From Oleiharenicola sp. (GTDB taxonomy: Bacteria; Verrucomicrobiota; Verrucomicrobiia; Opitutales; Opitutaceae), in assembly GCA_025363455.1 (NCBI GenBank), contig JANYDW010000063.1, positions 1-64,000 of the forward strand: 64,000 nucleotides of DNA, read 5' to 3'. The notes under the pieces were generated by a model. The model did not search any database. It worked only from the letters and a program-made list of their open reading frames with translations, and was not told where the DNA came from. The stretch's first letter is position 1; each line of letters starts with the position of its first letter. Positions 24,009 to 32,086 of this stretch are shown piece by piece. The position numbers and the translations under genes are program-made.

Positions 24009-25745
24009 TCAGCTCACGGCGGCGTGGACGGCGATTTCCCGCACGCTGCCGGCCTGGTGGCCACTGAACTCGGTGCGCAACTGTTCGCAGTGCGCATGAA
24101 TCGCGCTTTCAAATTTTTGCAGGTTGAAGCTGGGATAGACGCTCTCGCGCAGGATCTGCCATTCCGCCGTCGCCTCGATGGCCATGGCATCTGCCCGGAC
24201 CGGATCGCCGGATGCACCGACGTGGTTGTGTTGGCAGAGGTCGCGGGCAAGGGAGATGATGGCCACGAGGTTGACATCCTCCGTGGCGGCGCCGGGATCA
24301 TCGATCCAGCGCATGACGTTGGCGAAGTGCCGCGAAAGCCCGGAGTGATCGGCGAAATGGGCGGCCAGTTCCATGGTCGTGCAACCGAGAAAGAGTTTTT
24401 CCACCTTGTCCAACGGGAGGCGGTTCTGCTGCGCGTGTTCCAGGATGGCGCGGAAGCCGCCCGGGTGCAGGTAGGCGAGGAGGAGCTTGCCCATGTCGTG
24501 CAACTGGCCGGCGGTCCGGGCGACGGACTCGAGGCTGTTGAACTCCAGGTCGCGGCAGATGATCTGCGCGATGCGGGCGACGCCTCGCTGATAGGTCCAA
24601 TAGCGGGGCCAGCTGAACGTCGGAGGCAAGTTCATGATGCGCTCCTCGATGACAAGGAGACTGCGCGCCTGCTGCTCCAGCCGGATCTCGCCGAGCAAGC
24701 CCACGGCCAGGCGGGCGTCCTCGATGCGGTCGGAATCGTCCCCGGCGGGCGGGTGAGCCTTGTTGGCGGCGAGGAGCATCTGCGCCGAGAGGCCAGGGTC
24801 GCGGGCCACCAGGTCCATCAGCGGGTTGATGCAGGAGGGGTGGCCGTTGGCGACCATCTGGAATGACGCGGCGACGGAGGCAATCACCGGGCAGCCGGGC
24901 AGGGCTTCAATCTCGCGGAACAACCGTTCCCGGCTGAGGAGCGGGCACCGGCCTTCGGCGGGGGCGGCCGCCCAAGTCGCCTGTTCGGCGGTTTCGGGAT
25001 GGGTTTCTTCCGGCGGATTGAAGTCCGGGGAAAGATCGCGCCCGGGGTCGGCCCGGCCGGCGATCAGCAGCGAGCAGAAATTAAGGGCCTCCACGGCGGA
25101 GGGCCATGCGGCCCAGCGGCCCTCGATCGCCAATTCCGCCAGATGTTGGAGGCACTCGACGAGGCACCAGGCGCCGGCGGCCTCGGCGTTGTCGCGCAGC
25201 GGCGCGGTCAGTCGGCCCACGGCGTGCCGATCGGAGTTCTCGGCGCATTTTCGCAGCGGCTCGACCACCCCGCCGAGATCCTGGCGAAGGTCGTCGAGCA
25301 TGCGGTGCAAGCCGGCGGGCGTGTAACCCATCATCTTGCAGAAGGATTTTTCCTCCTCGAAATGGCGGTCACGCCAGGGATTGGCCCCGGCCTTGTCGAG
25401 CTCGGCGAAGATATTGTCATCGTGGTAGGGCTTGATGAGGAAATTCTGGACGCCCAGGCTGACGGCTTGCCGCACGGCGTCGCGACTGCCGTCGGCCGTG
25501 TAGACAATCACGGGCAGAAGCTTGAGCAGCAGGTCGGCTTTCAGTTGGCCGATGAAGGCCAGGCCATTTCCGCTGGGCAGGATCAGCTCGGTGATGACGA
25601 GATCCACGCCTTGATTGCGGCGGAGGATGGTCCACGCTTGGGATGGGGTGTCGACCGCCACGAGTTTATGGTCCCCCCGGGCGAGGATGCCATGCAAGGC
25701 GCGCCTCGCCGTCTCGCTGGGGTCGAGCAATAGGATGCGGGCCAT
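24009..25745 (-). CDS. response regulator with HDOD domain
   Basis: 578 residues. N-terminal receiver domain (about 1-125: RILLLDPSE at the start, VDLVITELILPSGNG with the phospho-acceptor position occupied by Glu in TELIL rather than the usual Asp, IVYTADGS and FLIKPY). A central helical region of ~170 residues follows, then an HDOD domain (about 290-490; LPGCPVIASVAASFQM, HDMGKLLLAYLHPG). HDOD proteins act as non-enzymatic signalling modules. The Glu/Asp alignment is by eye; if correct the receiver may be constitutively active-like. ATG at 25745. Confidence 0.8.
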   Translation of the reverse strand: MARILLLDPSETARRALHGILARGDHKLVAVDTPSQAWTILRRNQGVDLVITELILPSGNGLAFIGQLKADLLLKLLPVIVYTADGSRDAVRQAVSLGVQNFLIKPYHDDNIFAELDKAGANPWRDRHFEEEKSFCKMMGYTPAGLHRMLDDLRQDLGGVVEPLRKCAENSDRHAVGRLTAPLRDNAEAAGAWCLVECLQHLAELAIEGRWAAWPSAVEALNFCSLLIAGRADPGRDLSPDFNPPEETHPETAEQATWAAAPAEGRCPLLSRERLFREIEALPGCPVIASVAASFQMVANGHPSCINPLMDLVARDPGLSAQMLLAANKAHPPAGDDSDRIEDARLAVGLLGEIRLEQQARSLLVIEERIMNLPPTFSWPRYWTYQRGVARIAQIICRDLEFNSLESVARTAGQLHDMGKLLLAYLHPGGFRAILEHAQQNRLPLDKVEKLFLGCTTMELAAHFADHSGLSRHFANVMRWIDDPGAATEDVNLVAIISLARDLCQHNHVGASGDPVRADAMAIEATAEWQILRESVYPSFNLQKFESAIHAHCEQLRTEFSGHQAGSVREIAVHAAVS

Positions 25746-25894
25746 GGGGACGGGGCAACGCACCGGCGCCCGCGGGGTAAGGAGCGGGGCTGGATCGTTG
25801 CGTTGACAAGGAAATCGGCGGGGATGAACCGGCCTTAAGGTAAAAGGTCGGTATGGGTTGCGGCCCCGGCGACCTTGGGCTATTTTGGCCCCCA

Positions 25895-26935
25895 ATGACC
25901 CCCTCCGCCACCCGCCTCATTTTTGTCCTTCTGGGCCTGACCGTGACCGCCTTCGCCCAGCCGAAAGACGGCGAAAGCCCGGCGGACCACCTGCCGCCAT
26001 CCATCGTGCGTCTGACGGCCTTCGGCGAGCGCGCAGACTGGTCGGCCGACGGCAAAAAAATCCTTTTTCTCACCAAGACTTTTGGAGACGCGATGGAGAT
26101 CGACCTCGCCACCCGCGCGATCCGCAACCTCACCGCGCACTACCCTCACCACGGTTACACCCGCGCCCTGTACCTGGCGAATGGCGACATCCTTTTGTCG
26201 GGCCCGGACGTGTTCGACCCGAAAAAAACAGGGCAGGCGCGCAAGGACTGCTTTCTCTCCGTGCTCGACCAGCAGGGCGGAAAGCCGCCGGTCGCGCTCG
26301 GCGTGCGCTGCAACGAAGGGCCGGCTGTGTCGCGGCACAGGCTGCACTTCGCCTGGACGGAATGGACCGACCCGGCCCCGGGTGAGGGCGACCTTTCATC
26401 GTCGAAAATGTTCGAGACCGATGTGGTCTACGCTGACGGGGTGCCCCGGCTTGAAAACCGGCGACTGATCCTCGACAGCCATGACCTCCCATTCCATTGC
26501 ACGATGGAGACGCAGAACTTCCGCGGCCCGGACGAGAAGGAACTCACGTTCAGCGCCTACACGAAGGCGGGCAAGGGCGCCGATGTCTGCGGCGTCAATC
26601 TCGAGACGAAAAAAGTCGTGAAATACACGGATTCCACCGACACCTACGATGAACCCGAGGGCATCTATCCCGACGGTCGCTATACGCTCGTCGAGTGCGA
26701 CCAGCAAAATCACCAGGGCACGGGCCACATCGATCTCTGGCGACTCAAGCTCGACGGCAGCGGCGAATACAAACGGCTGACGCATTTCAGCGACTACCCC
26801 GGCTACAAGTGTTCCAACCCCGTCGTGAGCGACGATGGAAAATTCATCGCGTTTCAAATGGGTCGGTCGGGTGACGCGGCCGGCGTTGGCTACGGGATTT
26901 TCGTTCTGGATCTCGGGCAGGCCGGTTTGAACTGA
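25895..26935 (+). CDS. secreted TolB-like beta-propeller protein
   Basis: 346 residues. Signal peptide (MTPSATRLIFVLLGLTVTAF then AQ), followed by WD40-like PD40 repeats (ADWSADGKKILFLTK, DEPEGIYPDGRYTLVECD, SNPVVSDDGKFIAFQMGRS). Such propellers bind proteins or glycans; no enzymatic motif seen. ATG at 25895 is chosen over an upstream in-frame start because it begins the signal peptide. Function unknown. Confidence 0.75.
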   Translation: MTPSATRLIFVLLGLTVTAFAQPKDGESPADHLPPSIVRLTAFGERADWSADGKKILFLTKTFGDAMEIDLATRAIRNLTAHYPHHGYTRALYLANGDILLSGPDVFDPKKTGQARKDCFLSVLDQQGGKPPVALGVRCNEGPAVSRHRLHFAWTEWTDPAPGEGDLSSSKMFETDVVYADGVPRLENRRLILDSHDLPFHCTMETQNFRGPDEKELTFSAYTKAGKGADVCGVNLETKKVVKYTDSTDTYDEPEGIYPDGRYTLVECDQQNHQGTGHIDLWRLKLDGSGEYKRLTHFSDYPGYKCSNPVVSDDGKFIAFQMGRSGDAAGVGYGIFVLDLGQAGLN

Positions 26936-27170
26936 ACCCGGGGACCCGAACGAAAGAAGGGCCGCCCACCCCTGGACGGCCCCTCATAACTAGCACACGC
27001 CACAGTATGGCTCCCGGAAGGCGCGAAAGAAATGGGGTGTGTGCCTACTGCGGTCCGGCGCGCCCCGGCCCCATCATCGCTTTCGCCGTGCCGCTTAACC
27101 GGATATTGTCAAAGGCTCCGGGGCCGCCCACAGTCACGGATTGTTTCTACAAATCACCGACCCTCCCTCC
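26936..27170. other. 235-bp spacer with hairpins, no gene
   Basis: A GGGCCG..CGGCCC imperfect hairpin at about 26958-26983 could end transcription of the upstream gene but lacks a T-run. Further on, GCACAC/GTGTGC (about 26993-27044) and CAGTA/TACTG could form a pseudoknot-like fold. No known RNA family was recognised. Confidence 0.3.
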
Positions 27171-27881
27171 ATGAAAAGTTCCTCCCTGTCCCTTGTTTTT
27201 CTCCTCTCCGTCGCGACGCTGGCCTTGGCGGCCTGCGGCAAGCCAGCCGCCAAATTAGCGGCTGGCGATGCCTCCACGATCCAGACCGTGGACCAGAAGG
27301 TGAGCTACGGTATCGGATATAACATGGGCACGGGACTGACGCGGGAGAGTGCTCTGACGGTTGACCAAGGGGCACTCATGGCCGGGTTGCAGGATGGCAT
27401 CAGCGGGGGCAAGCCCCGGTTGGCGGAGGCGGATATCCAGGCGGCGTTCACCACGATGCAGCAGAAAGCATCCGCTTTGAGCGCGGCCGCCGGGGAAAAG
27501 CAACTGGCCTCGGGCAAGGAATATTTGGCCAAGAACAAGGCCCGCGGCGGCGTGATCGAGACCGCGTCCGGCCTACAATACGAGGTGCTGGTCAAGGGCA
27601 ACGGCCCGAAGCCGAAGGGGACCGACACCGTGAAGGTGCACTATCATGGCACCTTGGTTGACGGGACGGTCTTCGACAGCTCGGTCCAGCGTGGCCAGCC
27701 CATCGAGTTTGCCGTCACTGGTGTGATCGCGGGCTGGACCGAGGCCCTGCAGCTGATGTCAGTCGGCGACAAATGGAAACTCACCATCCCGCCGGCCCTC
27801 GGTTATGGTTCGCGGGCCAACGGAAAGATTCCCGCGAATGCCGTACTCGTGTTCGAGGTGGAGTTGCTCGGGATCAAGTGA
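27171..27881 (+). CDS. FKBP-type peptidyl-prolyl isomerase, lipoprotein
   Basis: 236 residues. Lipoprotein signal with lipobox LAAC (Cys at about 22). An N-terminal helical dimerisation region of the FkpA/Mip type (DQKVSYGIGYNMGTGL...) precedes the FKBP domain (about 135-236; VKVHYHGTLVDGTVFDSS, GVIAGWTEALQLMSVGDKWKLTIPPALGYG). Assists protein folding in the periplasm, anchored to a membrane. ATG at 27171. Confidence 0.9.
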   Translation: MKSSSLSLVFLLSVATLALAACGKPAAKLAAGDASTIQTVDQKVSYGIGYNMGTGLTRESALTVDQGALMAGLQDGISGGKPRLAEADIQAAFTTMQQKASALSAAAGEKQLASGKEYLAKNKARGGVIETASGLQYEVLVKGNGPKPKGTDTVKVHYHGTLVDGTVFDSSVQRGQPIEFAVTGVIAGWTEALQLMSVGDKWKLTIPPALGYGSRANGKIPANAVLVFEVELLGIK

Positions 27882-27905
27882 GGGGCAGGTACGGGTTGTT
27901 CTAAT

Positions 27906-27928
27906 GTAGGTCGGGCTTTACGCCCGAC
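27906..27928. repeat. GTAG-footed hairpin
   Basis: GTAGGTCGGGCTTTACGCCC followed by GAC; stem GTCGGGC/GCCCGAC. Single-hairpin form of the GTAG repeats; a related GTCGGGGTAAACCCCGGC hairpin follows directly. Confidence 0.5.
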
Positions 27929-27983
27929 AACGCCGTCGTCGGGGTAAACCCCGGCCCGCAACAGGCGGCGTCCCCGGCTGCGT

Positions 27984-28772
27984 TCAATCCGCGGGCTTGG
28001 CGGCCGCCGCCGGCGCATGCAGCCAGGCGGCGTAGCGCTTCACGGCATTCTCCGGCACCACCAGCCGCCAGCGGTCGCCCTCGGCGCGCAGGGAGAACAA
28101 CAATCTTTTCTGCTGCCCCTCGGCATCGAAGATCTTGGCTGAGACGATCGTATCGACCGCCGAAGGATACTCGCCCAAAATCGTCGCGCTGCCGAGCGGC
28201 ACATCCTTGGCGCTCAGGACCGCGACCAGCCGCTCCGGTGAAACAAACTCCTGGCGGAGCTTCTCGGGCAGTTGCGCGTAAAGGGCCAGTGCCTCGGCCT
28301 GGGCGTCGGGCTCAAAGGCCAGCAGGCTGGCAAGGGCTTCGATGTCCCCGCCCGCCGAGGCCCACAGTGCGGTTTCAAGGGCCGCCGCCGGGGTCGCGGC
28401 CCCGCGGTTTTTCCAGAGTGGATGGGCCAGCACGTTTCCGGTCAGGGGAAGCGTAGGTGCAGCTTGTTCGGGCCCCTTCTCGAGGCGGGCGGCGGATTCG
28501 GTGGCTCGGTGCCGCAGCGAGTCGAGTTCCGCCTGCAATTGGGCCACGGCGGCCCGGTCGGCAAACAAGGTATCCAGCTCCGCGGGCGTCGCCTGCGTGG
28601 CGGCCAGACGCTGGTTCTCGGCTTGCAGTCGGGTGTGCTCCCGCACCAAGGCGCGCTGCCCGGCGATCTCGGCGCGCAATCCGACGGCCGTCTGGCGCTG
28701 CCGGCCGAGCATCGCCGCCGCCGCCAAGGCAAGCGCGGCAATCGTCACCCAAGGCCATGGGTTCGTGCGCAT
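27984..28772 (-). CDS. membrane-anchored coiled-coil protein, partner of sigma-TonB gene
   Basis: 262 residues. One N-terminal TM segment (about 7-25), a long coiled coil (about 28-100; LRAEIAGQRALVREHTRLQA, LQAELDSLRHRATESAARLE), then an extracytoplasmic C-terminal domain (about 115-255; VPENAVKRYAAWLH) that I do not recognise. It starts 3 bp after the stop of the sigma-TonB fusion gene, so the two are almost certainly one operon. Both proteins share a TM-plus-coiled-coil plan, which suggests they assemble together. Confidence 0.75.
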   Translation of the reverse strand: MRTNPWPWVTIAALALAAAAMLGRQRQTAVGLRAEIAGQRALVREHTRLQAENQRLAATQATPAELDTLFADRAAVAQLQAELDSLRHRATESAARLEKGPEQAAPTLPLTGNVLAHPLWKNRGAATPAAALETALWASAGGDIEALASLLAFEPDAQAEALALYAQLPEKLRQEFVSPERLVAVLSAKDVPLGSATILGEYPSAVDTIVSAKIFDAEGQQKRLLFSLRAEGDRWRLVVPENAVKRYAAWLHAPAAAAKPAD

Positions 28773-28775
28773 GGC

Positions 28776-30074
28776 TCAAAACCAGTCGCCGGGGGGAACG
28801 GCGTCCGGGTCGGCGTTGAATTCCAACACTTGGGTGACCCGCGTGTTGACCGCCCGGCCGCGGGCGAGGCCCGGCTCAAACTGCCAGGCGGTGACTGCCT
28901 CCAAGGCGGCGGCTTCAAAACCTGCATGGGAGGATTCATCGACCTTGGCTTGCTGTACCTTGCCGGTCGAATCGATCACCAGAGAGACGATGACCTTGCC
29001 GTTGATTCCGGCGGCCCGGAGTGCTGCCGGATAGGCCGGCGCTTTGCGGAAAGTGGCCACGGGTTTTTTGAAGAGTTCCCCGATACGCAGGGTCGGCACC
29101 ACGGCCGGGGCGGCCCGAGTCCGGGCGGGCCGCGAGTCCGTGGCTTGCAACTGGTGCTGGAGCGCGACGGCTTCATCGCGCAGGCGGACCAATTCCGCGT
29201 CGCTGACCTGGAGGGAGGCGGCTTGGTTCACGGTGCGTTCCAACCCGCGGTTCGCCTCGCGCAGGCTGGCGATTGCCCCGCTCTTCGGCGGCAGGGCGAG
29301 GAACTCGGCGCGCAAGGCGTCATTGTTTTTCTCCTGCACGGCGTAGACGCCGGCACCGGTCGCGACGACGATGCTGGCGATTCCGACTTGTAGTTTGGTG
29401 AGGCTCATAAAGGTGACGGCGGCAGCCGTGCTGGTGCCCGCCAGGGCCGCGCCGGTCACGGTGGCGGCGAGGCCAGCCGGGGCGGCGACGATCGCCTGGT
29501 TGGCCAGCGCGAGCGAAAGCGCTGTCGCAGTCGACGTCACCCCGCGCCGGGCGAGTAGTCCCCGCAACTTGTCCACGGCGCGGTCCACCCGCATGCGAGC
29601 AGCGTTGTCGGTGAGCGAAAGTTTCGCGCCGACCTGGGCGAAGTCGCAGCCTTCCAGGTAGCGCAGCAGGATCGCCTCGCGATCGCGTTCATCCATCTCC
29701 GCCAGGGCCTCGTCGAGCACCGGACGCACGCGCTCCCAGTCGAGCGCGGCGGTGGGATCTTGTTCTTGCATGAGTGGGGCCTCCTGTTCGCGGGTTCGCC
29801 GGCGGTGCTCGCCGCGCACCAGCTTGGCGGCGGCGAACCGCGTGCTGGTAAACAGCCAGCCGGCGAGTACCCGGTGGCCGGCCAGCGTCGCCGCCTTCCG
29901 GGCGAGATCGGTGAAGACCAGCTGGGAAACGTCCTGTGCGAGATGGGTGTCGCCATTCACCTGTCGCAGCGCCGCGGAGTACACGAGGTTCAGGTGCCGG
30001 CGCACCAGCTCGGCAAAATCGCCCTCGGAGCGATTTTCGGCGTAACGGCGGAGTAGGGTGGCGTCATCAAGCAT
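28776..30074 (-). CDS. ECF sigma factor fused to TonB C-terminal domain
   Basis: 432 residues, three parts in one frame. (1) ECF sigma: region 2 at about 8-95 (GDFAELVRRHLNLVYSAALR, HLAQDVSQLVFTDLARKAA) and region 4 at about 118-178 (ERDREAILLRYLEGCDFAQV with a helix-turn-helix). (2) An Ala-rich stretch and a TM segment at about 235-252 (VGIASIVVATGAGVYAV), then a coiled coil (270-310). (3) A TonB C-terminal domain at about 345-425 (APAYPAALRAAGINGKVIV, AVTAWQFEPGLARGRAV). TonB domains contact outer-membrane receptors. Membrane-tethered sigma factors with long extensions occur in Verrucomicrobiota; the TonB part is unusual. Start ATG 30074. Confidence 0.85.
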   Translation of the reverse strand: MLDDATLLRRYAENRSEGDFAELVRRHLNLVYSAALRQVNGDTHLAQDVSQLVFTDLARKAATLAGHRVLAGWLFTSTRFAAAKLVRGEHRRRTREQEAPLMQEQDPTAALDWERVRPVLDEALAEMDERDREAILLRYLEGCDFAQVGAKLSLTDNAARMRVDRAVDKLRGLLARRGVTSTATALSLALANQAIVAAPAGLAATVTGAALAGTSTAAAVTFMSLTKLQVGIASIVVATGAGVYAVQEKNNDALRAEFLALPPKSGAIASLREANRGLERTVNQAASLQVSDAELVRLRDEAVALQHQLQATDSRPARTRAAPAVVPTLRIGELFKKPVATFRKAPAYPAALRAAGINGKVIVSLVIDSTGKVQQAKVDESSHAGFEAAALEAVTAWQFEPGLARGRAVNTRVTQVLEFNADPDAVPPGDWF

Positions 30075-30115
30075 GGCGGTTCGACTAATAGCACCCGCCG
30101 GCCGGAAAACCGCAC

Positions 30116-30147
30116 AAAATAAAACGGGCCGGTAAAAACCGGCCCGT
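30116..30147 (-). terminator. rho-independent terminator after cysteine synthase
   Basis: On the minus strand, ACGGGCCGGT TTTT ACCGGCCCGT followed by TTTATTTT. Perfect 10-bp stem (30124-30133 with 30138-30147). Confidence 0.88.
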
Positions 30148-30201
30148 GGGAGTGGGACTGTGTTTCCAAGGATCGAGCAAGCTCGACCCCTACAACTTCG
30201 G

Positions 30202-31290
30202 TCAGGCCGGCGGCGGCATCTGGTAACCGGGCGTGGACTTCGACAGCGCGTCCTCTTCGGGCGACATCAGCTCCACGATGCCCTCGAAGAGCGGTGTCGT
30301 CATATAACGTTCCCCCGTGTCGGGCAGCATCGCCAGAATGACGGACCCCGCGGGCGCTTTCTCGGCAATCTGCATGGCGACGGCAAAAGTGGCGCCGCCG
30401 GAGATCCCCGTAAAGATGCCTTCCTTCTGCGCGAGCTTGCGCGACCACTCGATGCCAGCCGGACCGGGGATCGAGATGAGCTGATCGTAGAATTTTTTGT
30501 CGAGGCCCTCCTGGAGCACGTAGGGAATAAAATCCGGCGTCCAGCCTTGGATGGGGTGCGCCGCCCACGCCGGGTGGCCGACCGACGGGCCATGGTCGGC
30601 GCCACGCGCTTGCGCGGTTCCGCTGGCGACGAGCGCCGCGCTGGCGGGCTCGCTCAGGATGATCTTCGTCTGCGGGCTTTCCTTGCGCAGCACGCGGCCG
30701 ACGCCGCTAAAGGTGCCGCCCGTCCCGTAGCCGGTCACGAAGTAGTCGAGCTTCTTCCCCTTGAAGTCGGCCATGATCTCGCGGCCGGTGGTGTTCTCGT
30801 GGATCATCGCGTTGGCCGCGGTCTCGAACTGCCGGGCGAGGAACCAGCCGTTCTTGTCGGCGAGTTCCTTGGCCTTGAGATACATGCCCATGCCCTTCGC
30901 CGCGCGCGGGGTGAGGACGACCTTGGCCCCGAGAAAGCGCATGAGCTTGCGCCGCTCGATGGAAAAACTGTCCGCCATCGTGACCACGAGTGGATAGCCT
31001 TTGGCGGCACAGACCATGGCGAGTCCGATGCCGGTGTTGCCGCTGGTCGCCTCGACAACGGTCTGGCCGGGCTTCAGTGCGCCACTGCGCTCGGCCTCCT
31101 CGATGATGCTGATGGCGAGGCGGTCCTTGACTGACGCGGCGGGATTGAAGAACTCGGCCTTCACGTAGACGGTGACGTGCTTCGGGGCGAGTTGGTTGAT
31201 GCGGATGCAGGGCGTGTTGCCGATCGTGTCGACGATGCTGTCGTATAGGCGGCCTTGGCCGGTGGTCTTGCGTGGGGCGGAGGAGCTCAT
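30202..31290 (-). CDS. cysK: cysteine synthase (PLP-dependent)
   Basis: 362 residues, O-acetylserine sulfhydrylase family; makes cysteine from O-acetylserine and sulfide. PLP-binding Lys55 is in NPAASVKDR; substrate loop VEATSGNTGIGLAM; phosphate loop TGYGTGGTFSGVGRVL. The C-terminal extension and the insert after ILSEPASAALVA make it somewhat longer than E. coli CysK. ATG at 31290 chosen; the open frame continues upstream without family similarity. Own terminator at 30116. Confidence 0.9.
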   Translation of the reverse strand: MSSSAPRKTTGQGRLYDSIVDTIGNTPCIRINQLAPKHVTVYVKAEFFNPAASVKDRLAISIIEEAERSGALKPGQTVVEATSGNTGIGLAMVCAAKGYPLVVTMADSFSIERRKLMRFLGAKVVLTPRAAKGMGMYLKAKELADKNGWFLARQFETAANAMIHENTTGREIMADFKGKKLDYFVTGYGTGGTFSGVGRVLRKESPQTKIILSEPASAALVASGTAQARGADHGPSVGHPAWAAHPIQGWTPDFIPYVLQEGLDKKFYDQLISIPGPAGIEWSRKLAQKEGIFTGISGGATFAVAMQIAEKAPAGSVILAMLPDTGERYMTTPLFEGIVELMSPEEDALSKSTPGYQMPPPA

Positions 31291-31416
31291 GGGAGGGAAG
31301 AGGTACGCCATTTCCATCCGGCAGGCAAGCGCGGTGCGAGTCACAGCCGAGCGCGACGGGCAGCGCCCCGCCGGGCGGGACAATGCGGTCGCAATGAAAA
31401 GGATTCACGCGGCCGC

Positions 31417-32072
31417 TTAAGGCTGAAGGTCGTGGGCACGGACGGCGCGCCGGCCGGTGAAGATGGCATCGCGGACTTTTTCATAAGGCAGTTCCCGGCC
31501 GGACTGCGCGGCACGCAAGAGCAAGGCGCCGCGGCTCATGTCACCGCGACCAACGAAATCGCGGGGAAAGAGCAGGCGGTCACCGAATAGCTCCAACAAT
31601 ATTTCTCGATACTTCGGCAGGGCGATGCTGCCCAGCAGCACCGCCGTGCCGCCGGCGCCGATTTTACGGGCGAGCGCCCGGGCGTCGCGTTGCAGCGGCC
31701 GCCGGTAGCGGAGATCGTCGACTGCGATGTCGGTGGTCCCAAAAGCCCGCAACTCGGCCGGGCCGACCCAGGTGTCAGGATCCACGAGGCCGGCGTTGGA
31801 GGTGATGACGCGGACGAGATCGCCCCGATCAGCGCGGGCAAAGCGGGTGGCGTAAGTGATCTTGCCCCGAAAATAGAGGCCGCTCGTGAACGTGAAAACG
31901 GCGGCGAGCGACAGGCCTGATGATGGAATTCCTTCGCCAGGGCGAAAGGGGCATGCGGATTCAGGAGCAGCTTGGCGCGCAATCCGCCTGTGTGGGCCGG
32001 AGAAAGCACGAAGATCCGCGGCGTCTTTGCGGGTGGGGCATCGCGGGAGGATTTTCTTCGGACCACAACCAT
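31417..32072 (-). pseudogene. conserved hypothetical gene with internal frameshift
   Basis: Two overlapping frames together give one protein. From an ATG at 32072 (14 bp after the histidine kinase stop) one frame encodes TPRIFVLSPAHTGGLRAKLL and LNPHAPFALAKEF; at about 31920-31935 the coding frame changes and continues as SGLSLAAVFTFTSGLYFRGK to FVGRGDMSRGALLLRAA and a stop at 31417. Joined, these resemble an uncharacterised family with an N-terminal 'LSPAH' strand and a conserved GRGDMSRG segment. One missing base or two extra bases would explain the break. Could be a true pseudogene, a sequencing error or, less likely, programmed frameshifting. About 217 residues if repaired. Confidence 0.65.
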
Positions 32073-32086
32073 GGATTTTCGGCGAC

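Noticed and set aside
24009-24866. Long plus-strand ORF opposite the HDOD gene
   Set aside because: Antisense shadow of a gene with recognisable receiver and HDOD domains; no family resemblance of its own.
26990-27060. Possible SRP (4.5S) RNA because of a CCCGGAAGG word
   Set aside because: The conserved AGCAG part of the SRP helix 8 motif is absent and the paired region does not fit.
31885-31950. Programmed ribosomal frameshift in the split gene
   Set aside because: No slippery heptamer or downstream pseudoknot is evident; kept only as a remote alternative.
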